The notes below the pieces were generated by a model. That model saw nothing but the letters and a program-made list of their open reading frames with translations, did no database searches and was not told the origin of the DNA. Positions 28,927 through 37,134 of a stretch of 42,170 nt of DNA are shown in pieces. The position numbers were made by a program, and so were the translations under genes. Within the stretch, counting starts at the first letter, position 1; each line of letters begins with the position of its first letter. Origin of the DNA: Rhizobacter sp. (GTDB lineage: Bacteria; Pseudomonadota; Gammaproteobacteria; Burkholderiales; Burkholderiaceae_C); NCBI GenBank assembly GCA_025355545.1, contig JANXZN010000291.1:1-42170 (forward strand), given 5' to 3'.

Positions 28927-30229
28927 CCTTCTGCTGCTGGCGATCATCATCGGCGGCTCGCTCGTCGCACTGCGCCGGCCATGGGTCGGCGCCGTTCTCT
29001 GGACCTGGGTCAGCGTGATGAATCCGCACGAGCAGTTCGCGTGGAGCGCGAGCACCTGGCCGGTCGCCTCCATCGTTGCGATCAGCACCTTGCTCGGGCT
29101 GCTGATGACCCGCGACCGACAGAACCCCTTGCTGGGCCCGCCTGCCTGGGCCTTGCTCGCGTTCTCGATCTGGATCTGCGTAACGCTGCCTTTTTCGATC
29201 TACCTGACCGAGAGCCTGCCCCTGTGGGAGCGGTCGATCAAGATCTACCTGATGATCTTCGTGACGATGTCTTTGCTCGACACTCGACGCAAGCTGGAAT
29301 GGTTCATCTGGACCATCGTCGTCTCGCTCGGCTTCTACGGCCTCAAGGGCGGCGTGTTCACGATCACGACCGGCGGAAACTACCGCGTCTGGGGGCCGGG
29401 CGGCTTCATCGGCGGCAACAACGAACTGGCGCTCGCGCTCGTCATGACGATCCCGCTGATGCGTTATCTGCAGATGCAGGCGGCCCGGCGCTGGGTGCGC
29501 TACGGCCTCGGCGTGGCCATGGTGCTCACATCGATCACGGTGCTCGGCTCACAGTCGCGCGGCGCCTTGCTCGCCCTGATCGCGATGGCCGCCACTTTCT
29601 GGTGGAAGGGCGACCGCAAGATCATCTGGGGCCTGGCGATCGTCGCGGTCGCATCGGTCATCCTGCCGTTCATGCCTGACGAGTGGTGGGACCGCATGCG
29701 CACCATCGGCACCTACGAGGAGGACAGCTCGGCGCTCGGCCGGATCAACGCCTGGTGGGTGGCCTGGAACCTGGCACGCGATCGCTTCTTCGGCGGCGGG
29801 TTCATGATCTGGAACGAGTCGGTGTTCAGGGCGTACGCGCCGGCGCCCGACGACGTGCATGCCGCGCACAGCATCTACCTGCAGGTTCTCGGCGAGCACG
29901 GGTTCATCGGGCTCTTCCTGTTCATGACGATCGGGATTCTCACCTGGCTGACTGCGCGCCGGCTGATCGCGGCCGGCACCGCAGCCCGCGAGAACAAGTG
30001 GGCGGCCGACCTCGGCGCGATGGTGCAGGTGAGTGTCATCGGCTACGCGGTGGGCGGGGCGTTCCTCAGCCTCGCGTATTTCGACCTGCCTTACAACATG
30101 ATGGTCGCGGTCGCCTGCGCGAGCGTGTTGATCCGGCAGCGCGTCGGGTCCGCTCCGGTATCCGCCGATCGCGAGGCCCCGCAGCCGAGAGTCGTCGCAC
30201 CGTCGGTCCGCGGGGTCAATGGCTCATGA
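28919..30229 (+). CDS. XrtA-associated Wzy/O-antigen-ligase-like membrane protein
   Basis: This 436-residue polytopic inner-membrane protein has about ten hydrophobic segments and a periplasmic loop ending in HAAHSIYLQVLGEHGFIG, the motif of the Wzy/WaaL superfamily. It resembles the exosortase-A-associated putative O-glycosylation ligase group (TIGR03097). It may polymerise repeat units or ligate glycan to sorted proteins; the sequence does not settle which. The GTG at 28919 is chosen because the membrane helix starts there; it overlaps the upstream stop. It is the only polymerase or ligase candidate in the window. Its stop overlaps the next ATG. Confidence 0.87.
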   Translation: MRDLLLLAIIIGGSLVALRRPWVGAVLWTWVSVMNPHEQFAWSASTWPVASIVAISTLLGLLMTRDRQNPLLGPPAWALLAFSIWICVTLPFSIYLTESLPLWERSIKIYLMIFVTMSLLDTRRKLEWFIWTIVVSLGFYGLKGGVFTITTGGNYRVWGPGGFIGGNNELALALVMTIPLMRYLQMQAARRWVRYGLGVAMVLTSITVLGSQSRGALLALIAMAATFWWKGDRKIIWGLAIVAVASVILPFMPDEWWDRMRTIGTYEEDSSALGRINAWWVAWNLARDRFFGGGFMIWNESVFRAYAPAPDDVHAAHSIYLQVLGEHGFIGLFLFMTIGILTWLTARRLIAAGTAARENKWAADLGAMVQVSVIGYAVGGAFLSLAYFDLPYNMMVAVACASVLIRQRVGSAPVSADREAPQPRVVAPSVRGVNGS

Positions 30230-31206
30230 TGCGCCTGCTGTTCGGTCGACTCTCGCCGGCGGGGCGGCGCAGCCAGTTGCCGATCCTGATCTTCCATCGC
30301 GTTCGCAAGAATCCCGACCCGCTGATGCCTGGCGAGATCGACGCGGCGCAGTTCGATCGGGTTTGCGGCTGGCTCGCGGCATGGTTCAACGTGATTGCGT
30401 TGGACGACGCGGTGAACCGTCTCGAGGCGCGCAGCCTTCCCGAGCGCTCGCTCGCCATCACCTTCGACGACGGGTATGCCGACAATCACGATGTCGCCTT
30501 GCCGATCCTGAAGCGCCACCGGCTGCCCGCGACTTTCTTCATCGCGACCGGCTTCCTCGACGGCGGCCGCATGTGGAACGACACCATCATCGAGACCGTG
30601 CGTCGCACCCGACACAGCGCGATCGATCCGGGCGAGTCGGTCGGCGTGCGGCCCGGCGTCGTGCCGGTGCGCACGCTCGAGGACAAGCGCAGCGCGGTCG
30701 ACATGCTTCTGCGCGCCGTGAAGCATCTTCCGGCCTCGCTGCGGGGCGCCGCGGTAGCCCGCATCGCGGCACACGCCGACGAGCCGCTGCCGGACGATCT
30801 GATGATGAGCTCGCGTCAGATTGTTGCGCTCAGAGATTCGGGCATGCAGATCGGAGCGCACACGGTGAGCCACCCGATCCTTGCGCTTCTCGACAGCGCC
30901 GCGATCCGGGCAGAGATGACACAAAGCAAGCGGACGCTGGAGCGGCTGCTGCACCAGCAGATCACGCTCTTTGCCTATCCGAATGGCCGACCGATCGACG
31001 ACTACGACGCGACCGCGGTCGCCATCGCGCGCGAGGTCGGGTTCGGCGCCGCCGTCACCACCGCGCGCGGCACGGCGGCGCCGGGAAGCGATCTGTTCCA
31101 GCTGCCGCGGCTCGCGCCGTGGGACCGCAGCCGAATGAAGTTCGGCATGCGACTCGCCGGATCGCTGCTCCAGGGCCGGCCCGCCGGAGCACGCGACCGC
31201 GCATGA
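30226..31206 (+). CDS. polysaccharide deacetylase (NodB fold)
   Basis: This 326-residue carbohydrate esterase 4 protein carries LPILIFHRV, TFDDGYADNHDVALPIL with the metal-binding Asp pair, GAHTVSHP with the His pair, and FAYPNG. It is closest in layout to the deacetylase domain of the fusion protein at 15739, but stands alone. No signal peptide is visible; residues 1-20 are basic and not hydrophobic. The ATG overlaps the ligase stop, and another ATG follows directly. It is the last gene of the long plus-strand operon, ending 29 nt before the convergent methyltransferase. Confidence 0.88.
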   Translation: MMRLLFGRLSPAGRRSQLPILIFHRVRKNPDPLMPGEIDAAQFDRVCGWLAAWFNVIALDDAVNRLEARSLPERSLAITFDDGYADNHDVALPILKRHRLPATFFIATGFLDGGRMWNDTIIETVRRTRHSAIDPGESVGVRPGVVPVRTLEDKRSAVDMLLRAVKHLPASLRGAAVARIAAHADEPLPDDLMMSSRQIVALRDSGMQIGAHTVSHPILALLDSAAIRAEMTQSKRTLERLLHQQITLFAYPNGRPIDDYDATAVAIAREVGFGAAVTTARGTAAPGSDLFQLPRLAPWDRSRMKFGMRLAGSLLQGRPAGARDRA

Positions 31207-31235
31207 TGCCCTCGCCGTAGCGGCGGCACCGGTCA

Positions 31236-32258
31236 TCAGCCCAATTCGAAGAGGTGGTGGTACGTCGGGTTGACGCCGTACCGTTGCACGATCGCATCAC
31301 GGTACTTCGGCTCGACGGCGACGCAGCGGTATCCGCAGTTCGCGATGATCGGGCCGAAGTCGATCCCGTCGTTCGTCTTGAGTGTGCTGCCGTCGTGGGC
31401 GTCGCCCGCATTCGGCACGACCATCAGGTGTCTGACTTTGGCCGCGGCAAGTCGCGCGACCCACCATTCGATCGCGGCAGGTCGGCACTCCGAGAAGCTG
31501 TGGATGTTGACGGCGATATCGATGCGTTGATCTTTCAGCGCCGCGTCGAATTCGTCGAGCGCCACGACCTTCGCGCGGTCCGCGACGCGCCGATAGTTCA
31601 GGTAGTAGGCCGAAACGAAGGTCGACACCGCGTAGGCGTCGGTGCACAGGTACTGCTCGACATTGGCGTAAGCGGTGGTCATGCGATGAGCGAGCCGCCC
31701 GTAGCCGGCACCGATGTCAAGGATGCGAGCACGCGGCATCGACGACAACTTCAGATGCTTCTCCAGGAAGTACATCTCGACGACCGAATCGAGCAGGTCG
31801 CGCGACACCCTGCGACCGTCCACCTCGAGGCTGAAGTTGCCGAAGCTCTCGTCTTCGGTCAGTCGGTCGAGTAGGCGGAGTTCGTCGATCGCCTTGGCGT
31901 AGTAGGCGCTCAACGCATACGCGAGCGGGCTCATGTTCAACCCGCGGCGCTGCCAGACGTAGGCGTTCTCGCCCCTGAAGTGGCGCATGTCGTCGGCGCT
32001 CACGTGTGAGTCGGTCCAGACGAGTGCGGTCGTGACCATCTTGTCGAAGTCGGCGTAACGCCGCTGCAGGTCGACCAGCGCCGGGTTGTGCGGGCCGAGA
32101 TGCGGGTTGGCGTCGCCGGGCGCACGCGTGTCGGGAGCGGCGCTCGGGGGTCGCAAGGACTTCTGCCAGTCGTACAGAAGCCGGGCATCAACGACTTCGT
32201 AGCCACGGCTTCGCAAGGCGGATCCGAAGATCTCGCGCAACCGTCCGTTGATGGTCAT
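31236..32258 (-). CDS. putative sugar O-methyltransferase
   Basis: This 340-residue protein has an N-terminal helical region and a class I S-adenosylmethionine fold with ILDIGAGYGRLAHRM (AdoMet loop), then VALDEF and VNIHSFSE. It resembles the group annotated as putative sugar O-methyltransferases found in surface polysaccharide loci. The start at 32258 is chosen because GGAGG lies 5 nt upstream; another in-frame ATG at 32279 overlaps the upstream stop but lacks a ribosome binding site. It ends the minus-strand trio and is convergent with the long operon. It probably caps or decorates the glycan. Confidence 0.78.
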   Translation of the reverse strand: MTINGRLREIFGSALRSRGYEVVDARLLYDWQKSLRPPSAAPDTRAPGDANPHLGPHNPALVDLQRRYADFDKMVTTALVWTDSHVSADDMRHFRGENAYVWQRRGLNMSPLAYALSAYYAKAIDELRLLDRLTEDESFGNFSLEVDGRRVSRDLLDSVVEMYFLEKHLKLSSMPRARILDIGAGYGRLAHRMTTAYANVEQYLCTDAYAVSTFVSAYYLNYRRVADRAKVVALDEFDAALKDQRIDIAVNIHSFSECRPAAIEWWVARLAAAKVRHLMVVPNAGDAHDGSTLKTNDGIDFGPIIANCGYRCVAVEPKYRDAIVQRYGVNPTYHHLFELG

Positions 32259-32263
32259 CCGCG

Positions 32264-32268
32264 CCTCC
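32264..32268 (-). promoter_or_regulatory. ribosome binding site deciding the methyltransferase start
   Basis: GGAGG on the minus strand, 5 nt before the ATG at 32256-32258. It favours this start over the ATG at 32279. Confidence 0.55.
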
Positions 32269-32275
32269 GATGTTC

Positions 32276-33955
32276 TCATGCGAGCCGACCGAGGCCTGGC
32301 CGGTGTGCCTGCATCCATTGCTCGAGCATCATCAGGATCCACACCATTTCGCCGTAGTACCCCGGGTGCACCTGAAGATACTCGTCGAGCAACTGTTTCA
32401 GGAACGCCGGCCGCACGATGCCGCGGGTCGACAGGCTGCCGAGTGAATCCGCAGCGAGCCGGTGCAGCGTGTCATGGCGCGCGGCCCAGACGCCGAAGGG
32501 TAGCCCGAAGCCCTGCTTCTTCTTGGCAATGATCTGCTGCGGAAGAAAACCTCGCAGTGCCTCCTTGAAGAACCAGCGCAGCTTCAGCCCCTTGAGCTTG
32601 CCCTGCGCCGGCAGCCGCAACGAGAACGCGAGCAGGCGCGGATCGAGGAGCGGGAAGCCCACTCCGACCCGCGCCAGCTCGGCAGTGCCGCACACCTTCG
32701 GCAGGTCGGTGTCGGCGAGCGTGTAACGCCAGTCGAACGCCAGCATGCGATTGACGACGCTTGCGGTGCGCGCCGCCTGCCACACCTCGCGCTGCTGGCG
32801 CTGCGGCCCCTCAGCATCCACCGCGGCGAGAAAATCAGCGGTGAACACGTTGCCGACCCCCATGCGGCCGAGCAGGTTGTAGGTCTGCATGCGGTCGGGC
32901 ATCGGCACGCGCGCCTGGTCGATGTAGCTCGCACCCTTGCGCAGCAACGGTGCCCGGGCCATCGGCGCCATCTTGAACAGCGGCTCGAGCAGCCCGTGTC
33001 GAATGCCTGCCGGCACATCGTTGTACCAGCCGAACACGCGTTGTTTCGCATAGCGCGTGTTGCCGCCGAACAGTTCGTCGCCGCCGTCGCCGGCGAGAAG
33101 CCGCGTCACGCCGTCGTCGCGCGCCATGCGGGCGCAGTAGTAGGCGGGCAGGGCGGAAGAGTTGCCAAACGGCTGGTCGTAGTGCGCGGCGACTGTCGGG
33201 ATGCTCGCGACCAGATCCTCCGGCGTCACGTAGTACTCGTGGTGCTCGGTCTTGAAATGGCGTGCCGCGAGCCGCGCGTATTCCATCTCGTCGTAGCCTT
33301 CGGCGGCGAAGCCGATGGAGTAGGTCGACGCCGGCCTGCCCCCGACGACGCCGATCATTCCGGCCACGGTCGAGCTGTCGGTGCCGCCGCTCAGGAAGCA
33401 GGCCGGCTTGCTGCCGTCGAGCTGCGCGGCGACGGCGTCCTGCAGCAGCTGGCGAAACTCGGCTCTGGCGGAGAGCATCGACAGGCTGCCGCTGTCGTCG
33501 AATTCCGGCACCCAGTACGGGGCGACCGTGAGGCGACCGTTCTCGAACAGCGCGCAGTGCCCCGCGGGCAGGCGAAAGACACCCTCGAAAATCGTCCGCG
33601 GCGCCGGAATGACGTGGAAGTAGACGTAGTCGAATATCGCTTGCCGATCCACATCGGCGCCGGCGCTTCCCTCGGCGAGCTCGTCGGCACGAACCGCGAA
33701 TCGCAGTCGACCGTCGACCACGCGGTAGCAGATCGTGCGTATGGCGAATCGGTCCACCGCCAGAAAGGTCCGCCCCGAAGGCTCGCGCAACGCGACCGCG
33801 AACTCGCCGTCGGCGAGCGACGCCGCTGCCTGCGCGCCGAGCTCGAGCGCGGCACGCCATGCGGCGAGATCGCCTTGCTCAACTGCCAATCGAGCGATGC
33901 GCGGATCGCGAAAACGTGGCGACCCGAGTGCGAACGATGCTTGCGGATCGGTCAT
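32276..33955 (-). CDS. asparagine-synthetase-like protein lacking the glutaminase Cys2
   Basis: This 559-residue protein has the intact C-terminal ATP-pyrophosphatase domain: FLSGGTDSSTVAGM, LAGDGGDELFGGNTRY and the KKKQGFGLPFGVW segment. The N-terminal part is shortened. It starts MTDPQAS and keeps only the late half of the class II glutaminase fold, missing Cys2, the HRGPD loop and the FNGEIYN loop. It should therefore activate a carboxylate with ATP but cannot use glutamine by itself. It could use free ammonia, another amine, or a glutaminase partner. The ATG overlaps the FkbM stop (ATGA). Lasso-peptide cyclases share this loss, but no partner genes are seen. Confidence 0.85.
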   Translation of the reverse strand: MTDPQASFALGSPRFRDPRIARLAVEQGDLAAWRAALELGAQAAASLADGEFAVALREPSGRTFLAVDRFAIRTICYRVVDGRLRFAVRADELAEGSAGADVDRQAIFDYVYFHVIPAPRTIFEGVFRLPAGHCALFENGRLTVAPYWVPEFDDSGSLSMLSARAEFRQLLQDAVAAQLDGSKPACFLSGGTDSSTVAGMIGVVGGRPASTYSIGFAAEGYDEMEYARLAARHFKTEHHEYYVTPEDLVASIPTVAAHYDQPFGNSSALPAYYCARMARDDGVTRLLAGDGGDELFGGNTRYAKQRVFGWYNDVPAGIRHGLLEPLFKMAPMARAPLLRKGASYIDQARVPMPDRMQTYNLLGRMGVGNVFTADFLAAVDAEGPQRQQREVWQAARTASVVNRMLAFDWRYTLADTDLPKVCGTAELARVGVGFPLLDPRLLAFSLRLPAQGKLKGLKLRWFFKEALRGFLPQQIIAKKKQGFGLPFGVWAARHDTLHRLAADSLGSLSTRGIVRPAFLKQLLDEYLQVHPGYYGEMVWILMMLEQWMQAHRPGLGRLA

Positions 33956-34716
33956 CGGGCGCGTCTCGCGCCGAGCAACATCCTCGGATCGACTTCGTTC
34001 GGAAAGAAGAAGACGTTGGTGTTGATGAACGATCTGCCGAACTGACTCGGATTCAGGTGCACCTCGGGCTTCAACTCGTCGAATGCGAGCAGCCGATCGT
34101 GGAAGGTGGCCCAGCCGCGGTATCCCAGGTCGATCACGAAACCGAACGTCTCTTCGAGCGGCGCTGCGTAGAGCAGCGGGGTGGTCTCGGTCATGATCAC
34201 CGGGCGGCAGCGTCGAATGATTCCCACGGCGCCTTGGAGAACTTCTCTCTCGTGCTGTTCGACATCGATCTTCAGAAAGCCGAGATTGCCGATGTCTTCC
34301 GAATCGAGCGTCACGCAACGAACGACGTGGCGCTGCAGGTCTTGCGCACCATCGAAACCCTGGCTGATGCTGCCGAGTTCATGCGCCGGGCGACCGTTCG
34401 ACACCGGAACGAGAAGCTCCAGCGTGCGCTCATGGTTCGACAGCGCGACATTGCGAACCACGACGTCGGGAAAGAGGTTTGCGAGCCTCGCGGCCAGACC
34501 CGGATTGGGCTCGTAGGCGATGGTCCGCTTCGCGTAGCGCGACATGAAGAAGGTGTAGGTGCCGATGTTGGCGCCGACATCGACGACCACATCCTTGCCT
34601 TCGCAGAGACGCCGAAGCAGACGTATTTCCGGCTCCCCCCGCAGGTAGTGGTCGATCGCGCTGAGGCGAACCAGCAGACCCGCTGGAAGCAGACTTTCGG
34701 CAATGTCTCGGAACAT
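33952..34716 (-). CDS. FkbM family methyltransferase
   Basis: This 254-residue AdoMet-dependent methyltransferase of the FkbM group commonly O-methylates sugars in surface polysaccharide loci. The AdoMet-binding VDVGANIGTYTFFM follows an N-terminal helical cap. IAYEPNP, NVALSNHE and FLKIDVEQHEREVLQGA are the standard family blocks. The start at 34716 is supported by GGAGG 10 nt upstream; the longer open frame behind it only mirrors the divergent lipoprotein gene. It leads the minus-strand operon FkbM, asparagine-synthetase-like, sugar methyltransferase, so its promoter must lie in the divergent region that holds the inverted repeat. Confidence 0.87.
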   Translation of the reverse strand: MFRDIAESLLPAGLLVRLSAIDHYLRGEPEIRLLRRLCEGKDVVVDVGANIGTYTFFMSRYAKRTIAYEPNPGLAARLANLFPDVVVRNVALSNHERTLELLVPVSNGRPAHELGSISQGFDGAQDLQRHVVRCVTLDSEDIGNLGFLKIDVEQHEREVLQGAVGIIRRCRPVIMTETTPLLYAAPLEETFGFVIDLGYRGWATFHDRLLAFDELKPEVHLNPSQFGRSFINTNVFFFPNEVDPRMLLGARRAR

Positions 34717-34726
34717 GGAACAGCAT

Positions 34727-34731
34727 CCTCC
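34727..34731 (-). promoter_or_regulatory. ribosome binding site of the FkbM methyltransferase
   Basis: GGAGG on the minus strand, 10 nt before the ATG at 34714-34716. It decides the start within a much longer open frame. Confidence 0.5.
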
Positions 34732-34815
34732 GACGTCGAACTCGGGGCCGGTTTTCGCGCGTGATGGCGAGGCGGATGAGCATCGCGAGTATCGCCGAAG
34801 GGCTCGCAGCGTCCA

Positions 34816-34868
34816 AAAATTGTCCGGCTTGTGAGCAAGTGTCTCAGCCTCTGCGTCCGGACAATTTT
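34816..34868. repeat. perfect 12-bp inverted repeat in a divergent intergenic region
   Basis: AAAATTGTCCGG at 34816-34827 is matched by CCGGACAATTTT at 34857-34868, with a 29-nt spacer. A further ACAATTT at 34871-34877 repeats the outer half of the right arm (34861-34867) exactly 10 nt on, one helical turn. The element lies in the 241-bp region between the divergent FkbM operon and the Tat lipoprotein genes. The arms stand out as AT-rich in very GC-rich DNA. A regulator-binding site for one or both promoters is the simplest reading; an RNA stem-loop is possible. Confidence 0.7.
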
Positions 34869-34896
34869 GCACAATTTCCCGTCGGCCCGGCCGAGG

Positions 34897-34923
34897 TTGA
34901 CATGCGAGACTTCTTCGTACACA
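34897..34923 (+). promoter_or_regulatory. possible sigma-70 promoter of the lipoprotein operon
   Basis: A consensus -35 hexamer TTGACA lies at 34897-34902, about 30 bp downstream of the inverted repeat. The best -10 is only TACACA at 34918-34923, with a short 15-nt spacer, so it would be weak or activator-dependent. The ATG follows at 34958. Confidence 0.3.
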
Positions 34924-34957
34924 ACATGAAGTCGCCGGGGCATCCGGATCTTCACCA

Positions 34958-37108
34958 ATGCACGATATCAAGCGCCGGAAGTTTCTGCAGTTCGGCTTCG
35001 CATTCAGCACCGTTCCGATCGCCGGATGCGGCGGCGCCGCCGGCGCCGTGCCGGAAGCCGCGCCCGCCCCGATTGCGGCGAGCCCGCCTCCCGTTTCTGC
35101 TCCCGCGGCGCCGGCGGCCGCACCGGCGCCCGCGCTAGGCCCGGCCGCAACCGGCTCGATGGCCTTCTCGCTGCTCACGACCGTTGCCGCCGACGCCGCG
35201 CCGTTCTGCATCGGCTTCGCGTTCAGAAAGGGCGACGTTCCGTCGGCGCAGGGCGTGGTCGGCAACATCGCCAATCTGCAAGTCACGCCGAAAAACCGCT
35301 GGGCCGACGGTTCGCTGAAGTTCGCTGTTGTGGCCGGCCGCGCCGCATTGACGGCGAATGCGACGCGCATGATCACGCTGCGCGGCGGGCAGGCAGCCTC
35401 CGGTGTCGATCTGAGGCTCGCCGACCTCAAGGCCACCGACGTGACCGCATCGGTGGACTGCGCGGCTTTCGGTGCGGCGAGCTGGGCCGGCACGAACTGG
35501 GACGCGCCGTTCAGCAACTGGATCAGCGGCCCCGAGATGTCGTCGTGGATCTACCGCAAGCCGGTCGGGTCGGACGCGCACCTGGTGGCGTGGCTCGAAG
35601 TGCGCCTGTATGCCGGCGGTGCGGTCGAAGTGCTGCCGTGGATCGAGAACGGCTACATCAAGATCGCCAACCCGGTGAACAAGGCAGCGGTCTACGGCTT
35701 CAGGCTCGGCGGCGTGCAGCGCTTCAGTGCCGCGATCGACCTGCCGGCGCGCGCGCGCACCCCGCTGCTAAGCGGTACGGCGCTGTCGCATTGGCTCGGC
35801 GTCGATCCGGCGATCGCGGCGCGGCACGACGTCGACTATCTGCAGGGCACGGAAGTGGTGCCCGCTTATCGTGCCGGGGTGGCGGCAGACAGCGTGCTGG
35901 TCACCGGCCTGGCGGCCACGTACAAGCCGCTGCAGAACGGGAACTTCGACTACAACGCCGACACGATGAGCAGCGGCGGCTACGCGCCGCCGATCGGCCT
36001 GTTGCCGCAGCACGATGTGCTCTACCTCGTCGCCAATTCGATGTCGATTGGCGCGGCCGTGCAGCGCAATGGCTACAGCGCAGGTCGCTACCCGATCCAC
36101 TATCGCGACGAGGCGACCAACCGGCCGCTGCGCTTTTCTGCGCACCCGACCACCTCGACCAACTATTCGAGCGGGGGCAGCTATCCCGCGAAGGCCACGG
36201 GCACGGCAGCGCCGCAATGGGACGTGGCTCACAGCCCCTCGGTCGGCTACATGGCTTACCTGCTCAGCGGGCGGTACTTCTTCATGGAGGAGGTGCAGTT
36301 CGCCGCGACCGGAAACTATCTCTTCTCGACCGACGGCGTGCGGCACGGCGCCGACGGCTGGTTCGAGCCGGTTCCCGGCGGCGTGCAGGTCCGGCAATGC
36401 GCGTGGGCGTTCCGAACCCTGGCGCAGGCCCTGGCGGTGACGCCGGACGGCGACGCGACGATGCAGGGTGAGTTCAAGGCGTCGGTCGAGGCCAACATCG
36501 CGCGCTTCCATGCGCGCTACGTCGCGGCCTCGAACAACCCGCTCGGGATGATAGAGCCCGACTACGACTACGGTGTTCCTGGCGTCTACATGGCCGCGGG
36601 CTGGATGCAGGATTTCTTCACCGCCGCCTACGGCTACGCGCTCGCGATGGGACTGCCGATCAGCGCCACCGCGCAGACGCAGCTCGCCGCATTCTTCGCC
36701 TGGAAAGCGCAAAGCATCGTCGGGCGGCTCGGTTCGAGCGCCGACTACTGGTACATCAACGCGGCGACATACAATGTTGCCGTCGCGCCGAGCGACACGC
36801 CGAACTTCGGCGCCGGCACGGGGCCGTGGTACTCGAGCTGGAAACAGGTCTATGACGCCACCGCCGCTGCCGCCGCGTCCGGTCAGCAGGCTGCGTTCGG
36901 AACGACGGAAGGCACGCTGTCGGCAGAGATCTTGCCAGGCGCGGAGTCGATGTGGGGCAACCTGCAGCCGGCGATCGCCTACGCGGTCCGGCACGGCGTG
37001 GCCGGCGCCGCGGCCGCGTACAAGAGGATGACCTCGGCATCGAATTGGCCAGCGCTCGCGACGCAGTTCAACGCGATTCCGGTCTGGAGCGTGAAGCCGC
37101 TCCAGTGA
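34958..37108 (+). CDS. Tat-exported lipoprotein of unknown function (716 residues)
   Basis: The N-terminus carries a twin-arginine motif (RRKFLQ, residues 6-11), a short hydrophobic stretch and a lipobox IAGC with Cys24, so export is probably by Tat with lipid anchoring. Residues about 26-65 are an Ala/Pro-rich linker. The large folded part has no family I recognise. Its first half reads as beta-rich, with many Gly, Trp and Tyr residues. Its second half contains AWAFRTLAQALAVTP, MAAGWMQDFFTAAYGYALAM and YWYINAATYNVAV, which look like helical hairpins as in alpha/alpha-toroid glycan-active enzymes. A polymer-modifying or binding role is inferred from location only. The shared signal and linker design ties it to the next gene. 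Confidence 0.75.
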   Translation: MHDIKRRKFLQFGFAFSTVPIAGCGGAAGAVPEAAPAPIAASPPPVSAPAAPAAAPAPALGPAATGSMAFSLLTTVAADAAPFCIGFAFRKGDVPSAQGVVGNIANLQVTPKNRWADGSLKFAVVAGRAALTANATRMITLRGGQAASGVDLRLADLKATDVTASVDCAAFGAASWAGTNWDAPFSNWISGPEMSSWIYRKPVGSDAHLVAWLEVRLYAGGAVEVLPWIENGYIKIANPVNKAAVYGFRLGGVQRFSAAIDLPARARTPLLSGTALSHWLGVDPAIAARHDVDYLQGTEVVPAYRAGVAADSVLVTGLAATYKPLQNGNFDYNADTMSSGGYAPPIGLLPQHDVLYLVANSMSIGAAVQRNGYSAGRYPIHYRDEATNRPLRFSAHPTTSTNYSSGGSYPAKATGTAAPQWDVAHSPSVGYMAYLLSGRYFFMEEVQFAATGNYLFSTDGVRHGADGWFEPVPGGVQVRQCAWAFRTLAQALAVTPDGDATMQGEFKASVEANIARFHARYVAASNNPLGMIEPDYDYGVPGVYMAAGWMQDFFTAAYGYALAMGLPISATAQTQLAAFFAWKAQSIVGRLGSSADYWYINAATYNVAVAPSDTPNFGAGTGPWYSSWKQVYDATAAAAASGQQAAFGTTEGTLSAEILPGAESMWGNLQPAIAYAVRHGVAGAAAAYKRMTSASNWPALATQFNAIPVWSVKPLQ

Positions 37109-37134
37109 CCGAAAACACATCAGGTATTTATCGC

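Noticed and set aside
32276-34716. Lasso-peptide cluster (Cys2-less asparagine synthetase as cyclase)
   Set aside because: No leader peptidase, RRE protein or precursor peptide is present; neighbours are glycan methyltransferases.
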